From NCBI GenBank assembly GCA_029964075.1, contig CM057147.1, positions 28,913,513 to 28,977,512 on the forward strand: a stretch of 64,000 nucleotides of DNA, given 5' to 3'. Below are positions 9,811 through 20,829 of the stretch, piece by piece (positions within the stretch are counted from its first letter, which is position 1; the number at the start of each line of letters is the position of its first letter). The notes below the pieces were generated by a model, which was not told where the DNA came from, made no database searches, and saw only the letters and a program-made list of their open reading frames with translations. This DNA comes from Patiria pectinifera (lineage: Eukaryota > Echinodermata > Asteroidea > Valvatida > Asterinidae). The translations under genes and the position numbers were made by a program.

Positions 9811-12121
9811 GAGGACTGCACGACTTGGAAAATTTAATGCAGTTCTTCTTCTAGAAATGAATAATAAAATGTGTTCAAGGAAGAAATGAAAATCTGCACA
9901 ACAGAAACTGGGAAATGAAATCCTGCATGTACATGTAACTTCAATTTCTGAGGCACCTTTTTAAGATGTGTTCAAGGAATTCAGACCAAATTGATTTTCA
10001 TTTGAGCCCCCTGGGTGAATCTGATGGAGCATACATGTAGGTCTGGACATGGAATCGACCTGCTGGAACGGACCGGATCTCCTTTTTTTTTTTGGGGGTA
10101 CTTGTGAGAGCCATGACTAAAAAATCTTTGATTTTAAAGGCAAACAAAATAGTCGATCTCTGGTCAGACGGAAGTTCCAGAATTGATGCGGCGACGCGTT
10201 TTTTGTTTTTTTTTGGCGGCTTTTTTGTATGTTAAGCTTGTATTGTACATACAAGGTGGGTACTATTTTGCTTGTTTGTGTCCTCATTATACATTGGTGT
10301 CCTCCATAATTTGCCTTGGTGCCCTTTATCATTTGCCTTGGTGCAATTTCCCCATTCCTTGGTGCTCCTTGGTAAAAAAAATTGGAGGCGCAGCAATAGA
10401 GGGCGCTGTTGTAGCTTCCATGTTAATTTGTGCGCTGACCAGAGAACAGAGTATTTTTTTTTTTTGGCCTAATCATTTTTTTTTTTTTTTGAAATTGAAA
10501 ACATTTAAGCCAGGATCAGGACTCAAAATTCAACATCTGTGTAATTTGCCAGTTGGATCTTGTTGGAGACAAACATACGCGTGAGCATGCAAATTTAATA
10601 AGTGTGATTTGAGATATGCAGTCTTTTAGGGAAAGAGGAATTCGTGAAAATAGACTGTTTGCACTGCAGCGGAGGTGTTTGCTTTTGTTCAACAGGGAAA
10701 TGAATCAACATAAAACACAACTCAAAGATGAACAATCTAGCTTTAAGGTGGGACGGGCTGACATCATCCGATGATAACATCTATTCATTTGCACACCAGT
10801 TTTCACCGGTTGCTATGTGTTACCATTCAGCACTCCAGACTCAAGAACCATTGAGTTTCAAGAACGTACGCTAGGTCTGGGAACTAATGTAAATATTCCT
10901 GGATGTCCGTGCCAACCTAGCCCCAGTCAAGGCGTACTACAACTACAAAATTGAAAGAATTCTACAAAATTGACGGAATTTGGATCTTGACAATTGAGGA
11001 TGTACATTTGACACCAAGATGCTGAATATTTGACATGAATGGTGGATTGTCATTGGTTGTGTTATGGGACTAAGACACTAGGGAAAGACACATTTCATGC
11101 AGAAAAGAAACTGAAGGATCATGCATTCTTTTTTTTAATCTTCAACATGTCAAATAAAAATCACATCATGAACGGCAGAGTGATCGTAAGGTCATGGCAA
11201 AATTCTGCCAAATGCCCCTAAAAAATCTGTCAAATTCAATAAACATCTGCCAAATCACCCAGAATTACACGAAATACTCTTTAAACACTTATTCTGACAT
11301 GTAAATGTTTTAGAATTTCGTGAAACCAAAAAAGGAATAAAATTTACTTAAAAAATTCCTTTCATAAATGTAAAAAAATTGAATAACATTTTAAAAAGTT
11401 GCGAGTACCCCAGCTTCCAATGTCCGAAGTTTATGGTACTTTACATGTAGTACGTCAGGGGACCTCACCGCTGAGATTAGAATGGCCTGCCACTGTGTTC
11501 AAGGGTTGGTTTGGAAAAAAAATAAAGCTTTTTCACAACAAATGTGCTAAACAATTTTCAATTTTGCTATTATTTTTGTCAGAATCACCCAAGTTTACAG
11601 AATTCTGCTAGAGGAAATCTGCTTAAAAAAAAATCATTCTGCTAAATGTTCTGTCAAAAATTCATTTTTTCAAGAAAATTATGTCAAGTTTAGCCGAAAT
11701 TCGGCTAAAACGGTCATCCTGATATTGAACGGCTTTACACGTTATGACCACAAGAGGGCGGTATACAGTTTTAGTGGCGTACGATTCAGGAAATGCCGCG
11801 GGGAAGCTGTGTCAAACAACGTGTGCCCTTTCTCGGACGAAAACAAGAATTAATCCGTCTTCTGTGGTGTACAAATAGAACGTTGGTCCAGAAAATAACA
11901 TTAATTAGATTACGCAACAAAATCAAAATCGGAATTGAAAGATAAGGTTCCCTTTTAAATCTTTATTGCATCGTAACTATACACGTATCGATGTGTGAAT
12001 AGTGGTGTTTAAAAAAAAATTAATTTTGTGGCAGAGAGCGATGACATTTTGTACCAGATAATGCATCGTAAGAGGAAATACAAGCAAATATTTGAGTGTT
12101 AGTCCAAACTAGCAATCAATG
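9811..12121. other. Non-coding stretch with simple repeats
   Basis: No gene supported. Contains an irregular CCTTGGTG(C)-type repeat at about 10280-10372, T-rich tracts near 10200 and 10455-10490, and a palindrome AGCCGAAATTCGGCT at about 11690 whose context (TAAAACGGTCA) recurs at about 27755, 29015 and 30183. Confidence 0.5.
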
Positions 12122-12191
12122 TATATAAACTCAGAATATATACCGGTAGTACATTATATATAAACTCAGAATATATACCGGTAGTACATTA
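12122..12191. repeat. Tandem duplication, 35 bp x 2
   Basis: Two exact 35-bp units beginning TATATAAACTCAGAATATAT and ending CCGGTAGTACATTA. Confidence 0.95.
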
Positions 12192-13559
12192 TGGAGACTT
12201 GATCGATTGTATTCAGCTGTATTATTACATGTTCAGCTATACGCAAACAAATAGGCTTCATGAAGATGAGATTGAAAATCGAAGTATATGTACATGTATA
12301 CATGTAATTATAAAACCAATTTGATTTTAATTGGCATATTAATTTACTTTTAAGCTAAAAATAGATATGGTCACCTCTTTTCAAGGGGTATTTTACACTT
12401 TTTAAGTTTTACTAAAATATTGAAATTTAGTACACGGTTAACTTCAACTCCTTACATGTAAAAACATTAAGCCTCATCCCCTACACAGCGTCAGAAAACT
12501 ATTAAAAGCAAAAGAATCAAAACAAATGATATAACTGCAAAATATGTATAGAGATTAAAGATATTAAGGCTGTTTATTGCAAATTGTAACAATTATCAAA
12601 CTTCATCTATTCGTCTCGGTCAAAAGAAATCAATGTATTTATTTGGTGTCCCTAAATTCACAATGCAATGACAGCTGCTGCCAGCAGATAGTCGATAATT
12701 AAACAGAATAGTCTCACTACCTTTTTGAGCCAAATATAACTAGCCTTTTTTATTTGAGATTAGCCAATATTTGATTAACAACTGGATCGAGAGGTTAGCA
12801 GATGTTGAATATGCATATTAATTAACTAATTGATCTGAAAACAAAGCTAATTTAATTCCTTATATAGCTGGATGGTTTCAAACTATTCTCATCAGCCTCT
12901 ATTCTCTTGGAAAAAACATCTGGCAAAAAATAATATAAAGTTTTTTTACCAACACGATGGAATGGTTTACCAAAAAAACCAAAAAAACCCCACCAAAACA
13001 AAAAAACAGAAAATAGTCAAACATGATACGGCTTGACCGCGCCCATTAAGTCTTATGAGGGTGCACTGAACCAATTTAAGCCCCATTGAAAACAGTATAA
13101 AATCAACAAAGTCCAGGGACAAGTTCCAGGCAAGCCGACATCACTGGGGTTTCTCAAACGAAAAATTTAATTATTGTCTTGTCCTTCATGTTTTTATTTC
13201 TTTTCAATTTTGGGTAGACTAGCCAACTACATTTTTAAATACTCACAACAAAACAAAATCACCTCCCGAAAAGTGATAGTTCCCAAGCCTGCATGCAGCC
13301 ATTTTACAAGTGGAATCCTTCCACTTTCTCGGGCAAATTAGACCCATTTTCAACCGTGATTTTATCAAATCTGCTCTCAGATGGAAGCCCCAAAACGAGG
13401 GAGTTGATCCTCGGCTGTATTTACACAATTCCACATTTTTAAGCCATAGGTCTCCGTTTTAAAAAGAAATTATGGGGGCCACTTTTTATGCTAATAAGCT
13501 GGCGTAGAAATTCTCACTTGAATTAGTTCACTGAACCCATAACATACATGCACACACAG
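12192..13559. other. AT-rich non-coding stretch
   Basis: No gene seen. The segment near 12635-12700 (TTATTTGGTGTCCCTAAATTC) matches the downstream flank of the 21-bp satellite loci at 23.8 and 27.5 kb, so it is probably a fragment of that repeat family. Confidence 0.5.
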
Positions 13560-13985
13560 ACGGGCAAGCTATAGGCGCGGATGCGTAATTTTTTTCTTAG
13601 GAGGGTTAGGGGCAATATGTCATGAATAATTCAGTTTTTCCTTTGAATCGTTGCAAGACTTAGGTTCTCGTTCTATTTTCCCCTTAATTTAAAATTATCT
13701 CAGTGATAAATTTGGAGAAGAAAAATAGCTGATGAAAATGAGCAGCGACGACGTGGATTCGAACCAGGGATCTTTGTATCCATAGCTCATCTCGCTATCC
13801 ACTAGGCTACTGTGTGGTAGGTCGACGACAACCGTTCTTTAAAATGCTTTAATGTATTGTAACTAGTTGAGTAACTAACAACAATGCTGTTGATGTCATT
13901 GCCGTTCTCATGGATAAACATGAATTATTCATGACATTGCCCCTAACCCTCCTAGGAATAAAAATTACGCTAGGCGGATACAGAA
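13560..13985. mobile_element. Inverted-repeat element carrying a tRNA-like sequence
   Basis: The ends are inverted copies: GGAGGGTTAGGGGCAATRTGTC with TCATGAATAATTCA on the left, the complement on the right, and an outer GCGTAATTTTT/AAAAATTACGC. About 420 bp. A tRNA-related segment sits between the arms on the minus strand. Confidence 0.7.
13742..13818 (-). tRNA. tRNA-like pseudogene / SINE head
   Basis: The minus strand has an A-box-like TAGCCTAGTGGATAGCG and a perfect B box GGTTCGAATCC at the right spacing for an internal RNA polymerase III promoter. The seven bases expected to form the acceptor stem do not pair, and the T stem has a mismatch, so it is not a functional tRNA. A tRNA-derived SINE head or tRNA pseudogene is more likely. 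Confidence 0.5.
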
Positions 13986-14273
13986 TGACCCTTCGCCAAT
14001 TAAAGGGCATGCAGATCGAATTTTATTGAAGAGCACGGGGAAATTAAGCAACTTTAACATGTTGGTTAACCCTATGTTCATCCGCTGTTGGCCCCAGCGT
14101 CGAAACAAAATACACCACGAACTAAAGCAAACGAATGAAAACGATGATGAATGCCAATGCATCGAAAAGATTGAAGATCATTTAGGCAGTACCAGAAATA
14201 TTCAACTTAATTGTACTCAACCAAGCGATTGATTTCAGTTAAAAAAAAGAATTTGTTTTATCTACTAATCAAC

Positions 14274-14404
14274 GTACACAATTGTGGTGACGAAAATATG
14301 TTCATGAATAAAATATAAAGCTTCTGTTTATATACATGTACACAACTGTGATGACGAAAATAAGCCCATGAATAAAATATAAAGCTACTGTTATATACAT
14401 GTAC
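14274..14404. repeat. Tandem duplication of ~66 bp
   Basis: Two diverged copies of a unit containing GTGRTGACGAAAATA, CATGAATAAAATATAAAGC and TATATACATGTAC. Confidence 0.85.
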
Positions 14405-15296
14405 TGTATGAGGGCCTAACATATACATCGTTTTTAATTTCTTGAATAAATCGTATGCAGTAAAGAATTTTTCCTTTTTCTTAAAAAGTAAGATAAACTT
14501 ATGAAGGTGACAATCCGATTACAAAATATCCTTTGAAAACACTCTATAACATTTTGACCAGAAAGCAGGCAAACTTGAACCGGCCAGCTGACCCTATAGC
14601 TAGCTGTATGGTCAGTTGGGTGCCAGTTTGACTATTTTCCAGTCAAATAAACTATTATAGGTGTTTTGACAATGGAAAAACAGAAACGAATAGTGTATAC
14701 AATAATTCATAAATGATATATGATTGATGAACATCAAACCTCAATGCACAGCACCTGAGCTGGGCGAGGGGGGGGGGGTGTCACACAAGAAAAAACACAA
14801 ATACATGTACATACACATATCATTTTGATGCTTATTATGGGTTTTTTTGGGAGGGGGGGGGGCAATTGCTTGCGTTTGGGGGGGGGGGGCTGCCCACACC
14901 GTCAAACACTTCTATTAAGGATGCCCCCTTCTAGCTATAGGTCAAGAGTAATTACTGTCACGTGCCCCAATTCGTCTATAGGCCTGTTGAATGAGGTCAT
15001 GTTTTAACTCTTTTTTTAATCTAATTATTTTTAACTGAGAAAACGATAACGCCTCACAAGTCACAAAGAGCCGCCAATAAGATCACCATTAAGATCCCCA
15101 ACGGAAAGCTGATGCAGACCCCCCGCATTCACAGCGCCCTCACCGACAAGCCTTTTTTTCCTCTGTGATATTAAAGCATGAGTAGACTTTTTGTACTTTT
15201 ATTTAGAAAAGCCCTGTCCTCGATGAGGACGTTTTGTGCAAGCGGTCTATATTAGGCTTAGAGTCCATGGATGCGCCCTCTAGTCCGTTAGCATCT
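14405..15296. other. Non-coding stretch with G-runs and a possible coding relic
   Basis: Poly-G tracts at about 14769-14778 and 14855-14890. At 15061-15168 there is a short GC-richer frame (35 codons, IPNGKLMQTPRIHSAL...) whose base composition differs from the surroundings. It may be a fragment of a retroelement or gene, but it is too short to identify. Confidence 0.35.
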
Positions 15297-15608
15297 TTAA
15301 ATGGGAAGTCTCACATGTTGCTGAACCCGATGAATGATGACCGCTGATGCAAATATCAGCAACACAGTTGGGGCTGTCGATTCCACTCCTGTAAATCGCA
15401 GTAAGCTTGAAACGAGCGAGTAAGCAGGCGTAGCCAATAAAGCCCATCCGACCGCTTCAACAGGAAAACTCGGCAAAACAAGATTGGCTCTAATTCTGGC
15501 GTACGTGATCTTAAAACCGACAAATAGGATCACGCAAGTGTGTACAACCATCAAAGAAAAACATACCACAAAGAAAACTGCTGCCATGATTCTTCCCAAG
15601 TTCCACAT
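15297..15608 (-). CDS. Short paralogue of small membrane protein (internal deletion)
   Basis: 103 aa, start ATG at 15608 chosen because it aligns with the start of the longer copy at 18831-19409. It begins MWNLGRIMAAVFFVVCF, a hydrophobic signal-like segment, then passes directly into three hydrophobic stretches (about residues 26-40, 50-72, 78-92). Relative to the long copy, about 86 residues between the signal-like segment and the first membrane stretch are replaced by one Cys, in frame. The sequence upstream matches the acceptor of the long copy (...CAG|ATAATGTGGAAC), so the coding exon is probably preceded by a 5' UTR exon near 16.6 kb. No database family recognised; function unknown. It may be a pseudogene or a shorter expressed paralogue. 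Confidence 0.6.
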   Translation of the reverse strand: MWNLGRIMAAVFFVVCFSLMVVHTCVILFVGFKITYARIRANLVLPSFPVEAVGWALLATPAYSLVSSLLRFTGVESTAPTVLLIFASAVIIHRVQQHVRLPI

Positions 15609-15820
15609 TATCTGAAATGAATGGTAATCACAAGACACATTACCTACTACAAGTAGCAAGTTTGCGCTCGACAGGTTTATTAGTCAGACCCTATTTATAT
15701 CCAACAGTACGTCTAGATTCCAGACTAGCTGCTACAACTCCCCAGTTCAGTAGGAATTTTACTGAAAGGTATGCGACAAGGTATGCAATAAAATTCACGA
15801 CATTGCAAACAAATTCGCAT

Positions 15821-16258
15821 ACGTGTGCGCATATATTCGCGATTAATTTCGCGACATCGCATACGTGTGCGCATATATTCGCGATAAATTTCGCGACATC
15901 GCATACGTGTGCGCACATATTTGCGATAAATTTCGCGACATCGCATACGTGTGCGCACATATTCGCGATTAATTTCACGACATCGCATACGTGTGCGCAT
16001 ATATTCGCGATTAATTTCACGACATCGCATACGTGTGCGCATATATTCGCGATTAATTTCACGACATCGCATACGTGTGCGCATATATTCGCGATTAATT
16101 TCACGACATCGCATACGTGTGCGCATATATTCGCGATAAATTTCGCGACATCGCATACGTGTGCGCATATATTCGCGATAAATTTCGCGACATCGCATAC
16201 GTGTGCGCACATATTTGCGATAAATTTCGCGACATCGCATACGTATGCGCACACGTTT
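15821..16258. repeat. 42-bp minisatellite, ten units plus a partial
   Basis: Units of 42 bp start at 15821 and every 42 bp to 16199, with a partial at 16241. Each contains ACGTGTGCGCATATATTCGC and ATTAATTTCGCGACATCGC. The unit is CpG-dense and internally palindromic (TCGCGA twice). Because 42 is a multiple of 3, several frames on both strands stay open (up to 241 codons), giving artefactual repeat ORFs. It lies just upstream of the short membrane-protein paralogue. Confidence 0.97.
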
Positions 16259-16559
16259 ACGATATGCGATGTCCCTTCAGGGCCACCATACTATATGCAT
16301 AGGTACGGTCTGCGTACCAATTCCTTGCGAGTGGGTCGGTAGTGCCAGTGCGTTTCCAAAAAACATGCACGTATAACTGCTGAATTCGGAATTATTATGC
16401 GACTGGTTACATTTTCAGAGGAGAAAATAAACTGCGTAAAAAAAAGATTTTCAGCAAGTGCATGCACGCACGCGAGCACAATGTATAATGTTTGCATTAT
16501 TATGCCTGTGTAGTTTCAATACGACAGTCGTACGTGCGTACAGAAACATACTTACGTAG

Positions 16560-16690
16560 TTGATCTTCTGGAAACTACGGCTTTACCAATTCCAAATGTT
16601 ATAAACACAAGCACGGTGAAGAGGTGGTTGTGCGTGAGCTTTCTGCAGTACAAATTTATACACGCTAGAATTCTCTTGGAGTACTGGATA
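16560..16690 (-). other. Probable 5' UTR exon of the short paralogue
   Basis: The string GCGTGAGCTTTCTGCAGTAC with flanking TTCCAAATGTTAT matches the region near 20715-20790 upstream of the long paralogue. This shows that the duplication included upstream sequence. At the long copy the minus strand reads GGAATG|GTAAGC, a splice donor. Exon limits are inferred. Confidence 0.4.
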
Positions 16691-16859
16691 ATTATGGAGT
16701 ATTACTTCCGTCTTCACCGCCGACATTGATCTGAACTTGCGCTGAATTGTTATTTTCGAGGTATAGAAAGAAAGCGAGAAAACCCTGCAGTACGTGCAAT
16801 CACTTCACGCTTCAACGATCATCAAAAGCCTGGTGTTAACCATACTGTATGACGTGTAA

Positions 16860-17090
16860 TTTTAACATTTAATCCCGGAATACAGACTCAATTCGGAATA
16901 GGGATATCTCGATTCGAAATAGAGAAATCTCGATTCGAAATAGATATACACGTATCTCGATTTGCCGGAACCAGACATAATTATCTATATTTGGGGATTG
17001 ATGTAAACTATGCACGCCATTAAAATGTGTGCGCCAGCGGTGAAAAATTGTCTAAACACTTTTGGAGACTCGATTATTATTCATTGCGGC
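16860..17090. repeat. Degenerate 21-bp satellite locus with flank
   Basis: Three to four units of GAAATAGAGATATCTCGATTC type at 16895-16965. The downstream flank (TGCACGCCATTAAAATGTGTGCGCC...) recurs beside the same satellite at 23.7 and 27.4 kb, so satellite and flank form one dispersed repeat. Confidence 0.75.
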
Positions 17091-18133
17091 TTGCAAACAC
17101 ATGATTTTTGCCGACTTGATTTCCCGACAAAGCCAAGTTAATGGTGGGTGGTCACACCCCACCCTTAACCCAAGCAATGCCCCCGGCCCCGGGGAGGGGA
17201 GGCTGTGAAAAGGAAGTCTGTGTAAGTTCTAAAGTGTTCACTTGCAACTTATTTATTTACATTTGTTTTGTTATGCAAAATACAAGATCTAAATTCGGTG
17301 GCGAAGGGGGAGTGGGCGGGGCCTAACAGGACGTGGGGGGGGGGAGACTATACAACCTACTATTCATCCACTGGTCTAACAATGACACACAGTGTGATTT
17401 TGTTTGTGAAAATGTGCTAGATTCATGAACAATACCAATTATACAAGTTATTACTCAAAACAAAGGTAAACTGAAAATACACTTTTAAGGTTTTTGTGAA
17501 AATTACCATTTTTGGAGCGCTACTGCACAAAGGATATACAATAACCTAAGATTTTCTCACCAGATATGAAAAGACCAATATCTGAACTAACCACACAATA
17601 ACCCAGAATATAAAATAACCCAAGATTTTCTCATCAGATATGAAAAGACCAATGTCTGAACTAACCATAGCCAAAGGGAAATTATTCTGAGTGCCCTGGC
17701 AAGTGAAGGGTTAAAAATGGGGTACAAATGCAATTTTGCTAGTTGTAAAAACGTGCTTTATTGTAGTGCCTAAACATTATAAATGTGATTTTCAAAAGTG
17801 TTTCTTTTTTTATTGTAAGGGTAAGGATGATACTTTGTCGTGATAAAATTACTTTTGTGACATGACTTCGCAGTTTGGCTTGATGACCTTTGAAAATAAC
17901 GCATAAAATGAACTTTTACAGCCTCAAAATTGCCCCCCAAATGGCCAAAACACATAATGGCCTGTTATCATGGCAATGGGCAAAATATTGGTTTATTTTG
18001 ATTACTTTAATACTCCCCAAGTCCATTCATCCCACATGACAGTAATTTTTTTTTAGCGCGGACACTTGACTTAGCCTATAATTATGAAGTATTTACACGA
18101 AATGACTCTTAAGAACATTATACACGAACTAGA
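17091..18133. other. Non-coding stretch with a 74-bp tandem duplication
   Basis: No gene. Two copies of a 74-bp unit start at 17541 and 17615 (ATAACCYAAGATTTTCTCAY...). A G-run lies at about 17335-17345. Confidence 0.7.
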
Positions 18134-18136
18134 TAA

Positions 18137-18514
18137 GGCCACCCCAAAAAAGTCTCCGGTTTCTGGTATGCGCGCGCGTCGCCGTAGCCATGCGCGTCGG
18201 CAAAATGAAAAAGTTTTTTTTTCAATAAAAGATGATGTCTCAAAACCGCCAAACTCCCTGGTTTGACTGGAATCCTGCTGCTGCACAATTTGAACGTGTT
18301 TTTAGATGGGGTTATGATCGAGAATAAGCTTTATTTGGCCTCTCTGGACTCCCATATATTTGCACTAAGTTTAGTCGGGCACCATTTGCATTCATCAGCC
18401 GACATTTTGAAGCAAAAAAACCAAAACAGGTAAAAAGTAAAAAGCTGCGTCGCTGCACCACTTTTAGGGCAAGCTCCATACCAGAAACCGGAGACTTTTT
18501 TTTTTGGGCCTAAG
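18137..18514. mobile_element. ~380-bp MITE with inverted ends
   Basis: The left end GGCCACCCCAAAAAAGTCTCCGG-type sequence and the right end CCGGAGACTTTTTTTTTTGGGCC pair over about 35 bp, including TTTCTGGTATG/CATACCAGAAA. TAA flanks both ends, a possible target duplication. No coding content. Confidence 0.75.
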
Positions 18515-18830
18515 CCAGTGCAAACAAATTCCCGGATTTCCGCGCCCATGCACCTATTACAATGTTAAGCTAGTTTGCTCCGACATCAATCATTGCTTTA
18601 AATGATAGCTCCATGGTGAAACGATTGAACATTTTAAAAGCAGCAAAACCAGAGGATGAAATCAAAGACAAAAGCTACGCCGACAAATATTACAAAGAAC
18701 ATTTTGGTATAGCTCAACGGTATAGTTAATGTCTGACGTGTTAACTCGACTCGAGTCGAAGTCTAATAAATCATAATGCAAGTCCCAAAACTGCGAAAAT
18801 AGACCTACTGCAGTGAGTTACTATACAAAG

Positions 18831-19409
18831 TTATTTCGCGTACCTCGTGGTTTTATAATATTGCAGGGCCCGATGAGTGATGACTACTGATGCAAATGCC
18901 AGCAGCACAGTTGGGGTTGTCGGTTCGACTCCTGTATAAAACTGCAGTAAGATTGAAACGAGCCTGTAAGCTGACCAAGCCAATGCAGCCCATCCGATCA
19001 CTTCAACAAGAAAACTCGGCAATCCAAGATTGTTTCTTCTGGCGTACATGATGATCTTAAAACTGACAAACAAGATCACGAGGTGGACGGCTATATCAAC
19101 TTTTCCCAGTGAAGATTCGATTCTGTCCGACAAATCCCGTATATCTCCTTCAATACTCCTCATACTTCCTTTAATGGACGGCCCCAGGTCGTTTATCACG
19201 TAGCGAGACACCTTGTCGTCCGCGTTACCGTTTGAAAAGAGAAGACCCCCGAAAAGGTCACCAATATTTTTCGCGATGATCAGGGCCTCCTTAAGCAGGG
19301 AATAGCCTCCGCTGACAAATGCGAGCGCATTGGCGTCAGTGTGTACAAGCATCGAAGAAAAACATACCACAAAGAAAACTGCTGCCATGATTCTTCCCAT
19401 GTTCCACAT
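18831..19409 (-). CDS. Small predicted membrane protein, full-length copy
   Basis: 192 aa. The start ATG at 19409 lies 4 nt after a good acceptor (minus strand TTACCATTTCAG|ATA), so this exon probably follows a non-coding 5' exon near 20.7 kb. Residues 1-27 look like a signal peptide or first membrane helix (MGRIMAAVFFVVCFSSMLV). Residues 28-100 form a soluble region with an amphipathic, coiled-coil-like stretch (SMRSIEGDIRDLSDRIESSL). Three hydrophobic segments follow (about 106-122, 132-155, 160-178) before a basic tail. A polytopic membrane protein is inferred. I do not recognise the family. ACGAG|GTACGC near the 3' end could be a donor, so the C terminus may continue in another exon. A paralogue lacking the middle region lies at 15297-15608. 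Confidence 0.7.
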   Translation of the reverse strand: MWNMGRIMAAVFFVVCFSSMLVHTDANALAFVSGGYSLLKEALIIAKNIGDLFGGLLFSNGNADDKVSRYVINDLGPSIKGSMRSIEGDIRDLSDRIESSLGKVDIAVHLVILFVSFKIIMYARRNNLGLPSFLVEVIGWAALAWSAYRLVSILLQFYTGVEPTTPTVLLAFASVVITHRALQYYKTTRYAK

Positions 19410-19599
19410 TATCTGAAATGGTAAATTGGTAATCACACATTATACTCGATATGACAATGTTAGTGTTCAGTAACTGTTGGCATATGCTAGGTCTGCGACC
19501 GGCTCGCGAGCGGGTCTCTGGTTCATTAAGAGTGTAACCGTTGACGTAACCTGACAAGTTCGTGGCGCGCTAGATTGAATTACATAATCGACATACAGC

Positions 19600-19910
19600 T
19601 CCTTGTCATTTGATTGGTGGAAATCCCATCACATGACATTCGTTATTGCTCCCATTCACACCGGGGCTCAAAAAGTCCCATTCGCCCGCTGGGAAATACT
19701 ATTGAACAGTTAGGATCATGACGCGGTATTTGTGTGCAAATCATTTATTATATAACCGACATACAGATCCTTGTCATTTGATTGGTGGTACTCACATCAC
19801 GTGGCATTCGTTATTGCTCCCATTCATGCGCGCCGTGGCTCAAAAAGTATTATACAACACCTGAATAAATCCCCGTCATCTCATTGGTGGATCGTTGATC
19901 ACATGTCATT
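19600..19910. promoter_or_regulatory. Triplicated CCAAT-N12-E-box module
   Basis: Three diverged tandem modules each contain ATTGGTGG followed at exactly 12 bases after ATTGG by CACRTG: ATTGG 19613-19617 with CACATG 19630-19635; 19781-19785 with CACGTG 19798-19803; 19883-19887 with CACATG 19900-19905. A reversed version, CACGTG-N11-CCAAT, is at 20007-20028. They lie 200-620 bp upstream of the long membrane-protein coding exon, in its 5' intron or promoter. NF-Y plus bHLH binding is the obvious hypothesis. Confidence 0.6.
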
Positions 19911-20269
19911 GAATTATTCGTACCAATGCACGGCGCGCGCGTGGCGCGCAGCGCACAGTGCAATGGAAGTACTATTTTTTAGGATCGTTTCGGGAGAGTG
20001 ACCTGTCACGTGCGAGGGATCAACCAATACTAGGGAAATAGGGGTCCGATTTTCATAGGAGTCGGATTTCCATGTGACACCGGCACGGTTCTCGCAAAAA
20101 TAACACACAAAAAAACCCGCCCGGTTTAATTGTTAAAGGATGGTTGTGTGGACGTTTATTCTATTTTTAAATGTTCTTTCCATTATTATCATTCCGTTTA
20201 AAAGGCGCAGTAACCCAATTGGGCGTATCCTTTTTCTTCCTCCATGCAAATGAAACCGGCAGTATAATA

Positions 20270-20437
20270 GGGTGGGGTAAGTTGAGCCACTAAAATGGGG
20301 CAAGTTGCATTGAGCCATTATCGGTTGGTGATACGTAATCCGTTGGTTATCACATTATCAGTTGTAACACCCTTGCCCCTACACGTATTACCATATTTGA
20401 AAGAGAAAAAGTTGGCTCAACTTGCCCCACTTTACCC
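20270..20437. mobile_element. 168-bp MITE with TA target duplication
   Basis: Starts GGGTGGGGTAAGTTGAGCCA and ends with the near complement TGGCTCAACTTGCCCCAC...ACCC. TA flanks both ends (20268-20269, 20438-20439). The interior keeps a second inverted copy (GGGGCAAGTTGC). Typical of mariner-type miniature elements. Confidence 0.85.
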
Positions 20438-20689
20438 TACGCCAAAATGCATTATCCCCTAGTCAACTGAATAGGCCCATATGGCACAATATATATGTCA
20501 GTCATGTAGAGAGGCGCGGCAGCAACGTTACAACTAATACCTACTCCATATTCTGGAAACTATAGCTTAATAATATTCCAGAGTTAAAACCATGATCCTT
20601 GCTCCATGGTTATTAGGCCTATATCAATTGGCAATTACTGGTTCTTCCCCGACCACACAACTCAAAAGAGACACCGCAAACATCCCATT

Positions 20690-20790
20690 CCATTCATTCA
20701 TTATAGCTCGCTTACCATTCCAAATGTTATGCACAAATTACGATGAGGTGTTGAGCGTGAGCTTTCTGCAGTACAAATGCACGTAATAAG
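20690..20790 (-). other. Probable 5' UTR exon of the full-length membrane-protein gene
   Basis: Shares GCGTGAGCTTTCTGCAGTACAAAT-type sequence with 16630-16665. The minus strand shows a splice donor GGAATG|GTAAGC at about 20715. No start codon is in frame with the coding exon. Limits are approximate. Confidence 0.4.
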
Positions 20791-20829
20791 GCGCTAGAAT
20801 TTGAATTCTTGGACTGAGTCGCATATGGA

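Noticed and set aside
13742-13818. Functional tRNA gene
   Set aside because: The acceptor stem does not pair and the T stem has a mismatch; kept only as tRNA-like.
15821-16258. CRISPR-like regular array
   Set aside because: Units are contiguous 42-bp repeats without unique spacers, in an animal genome.
15617-16342. 241-codon plus-strand ORF of 14-residue repeats, and long minus-strand ORFs over the same region
   Set aside because: They arise because the 42-bp minisatellite unit is a multiple of three, leaving several frames open on both strands; repeats, not selection on protein, explain them.
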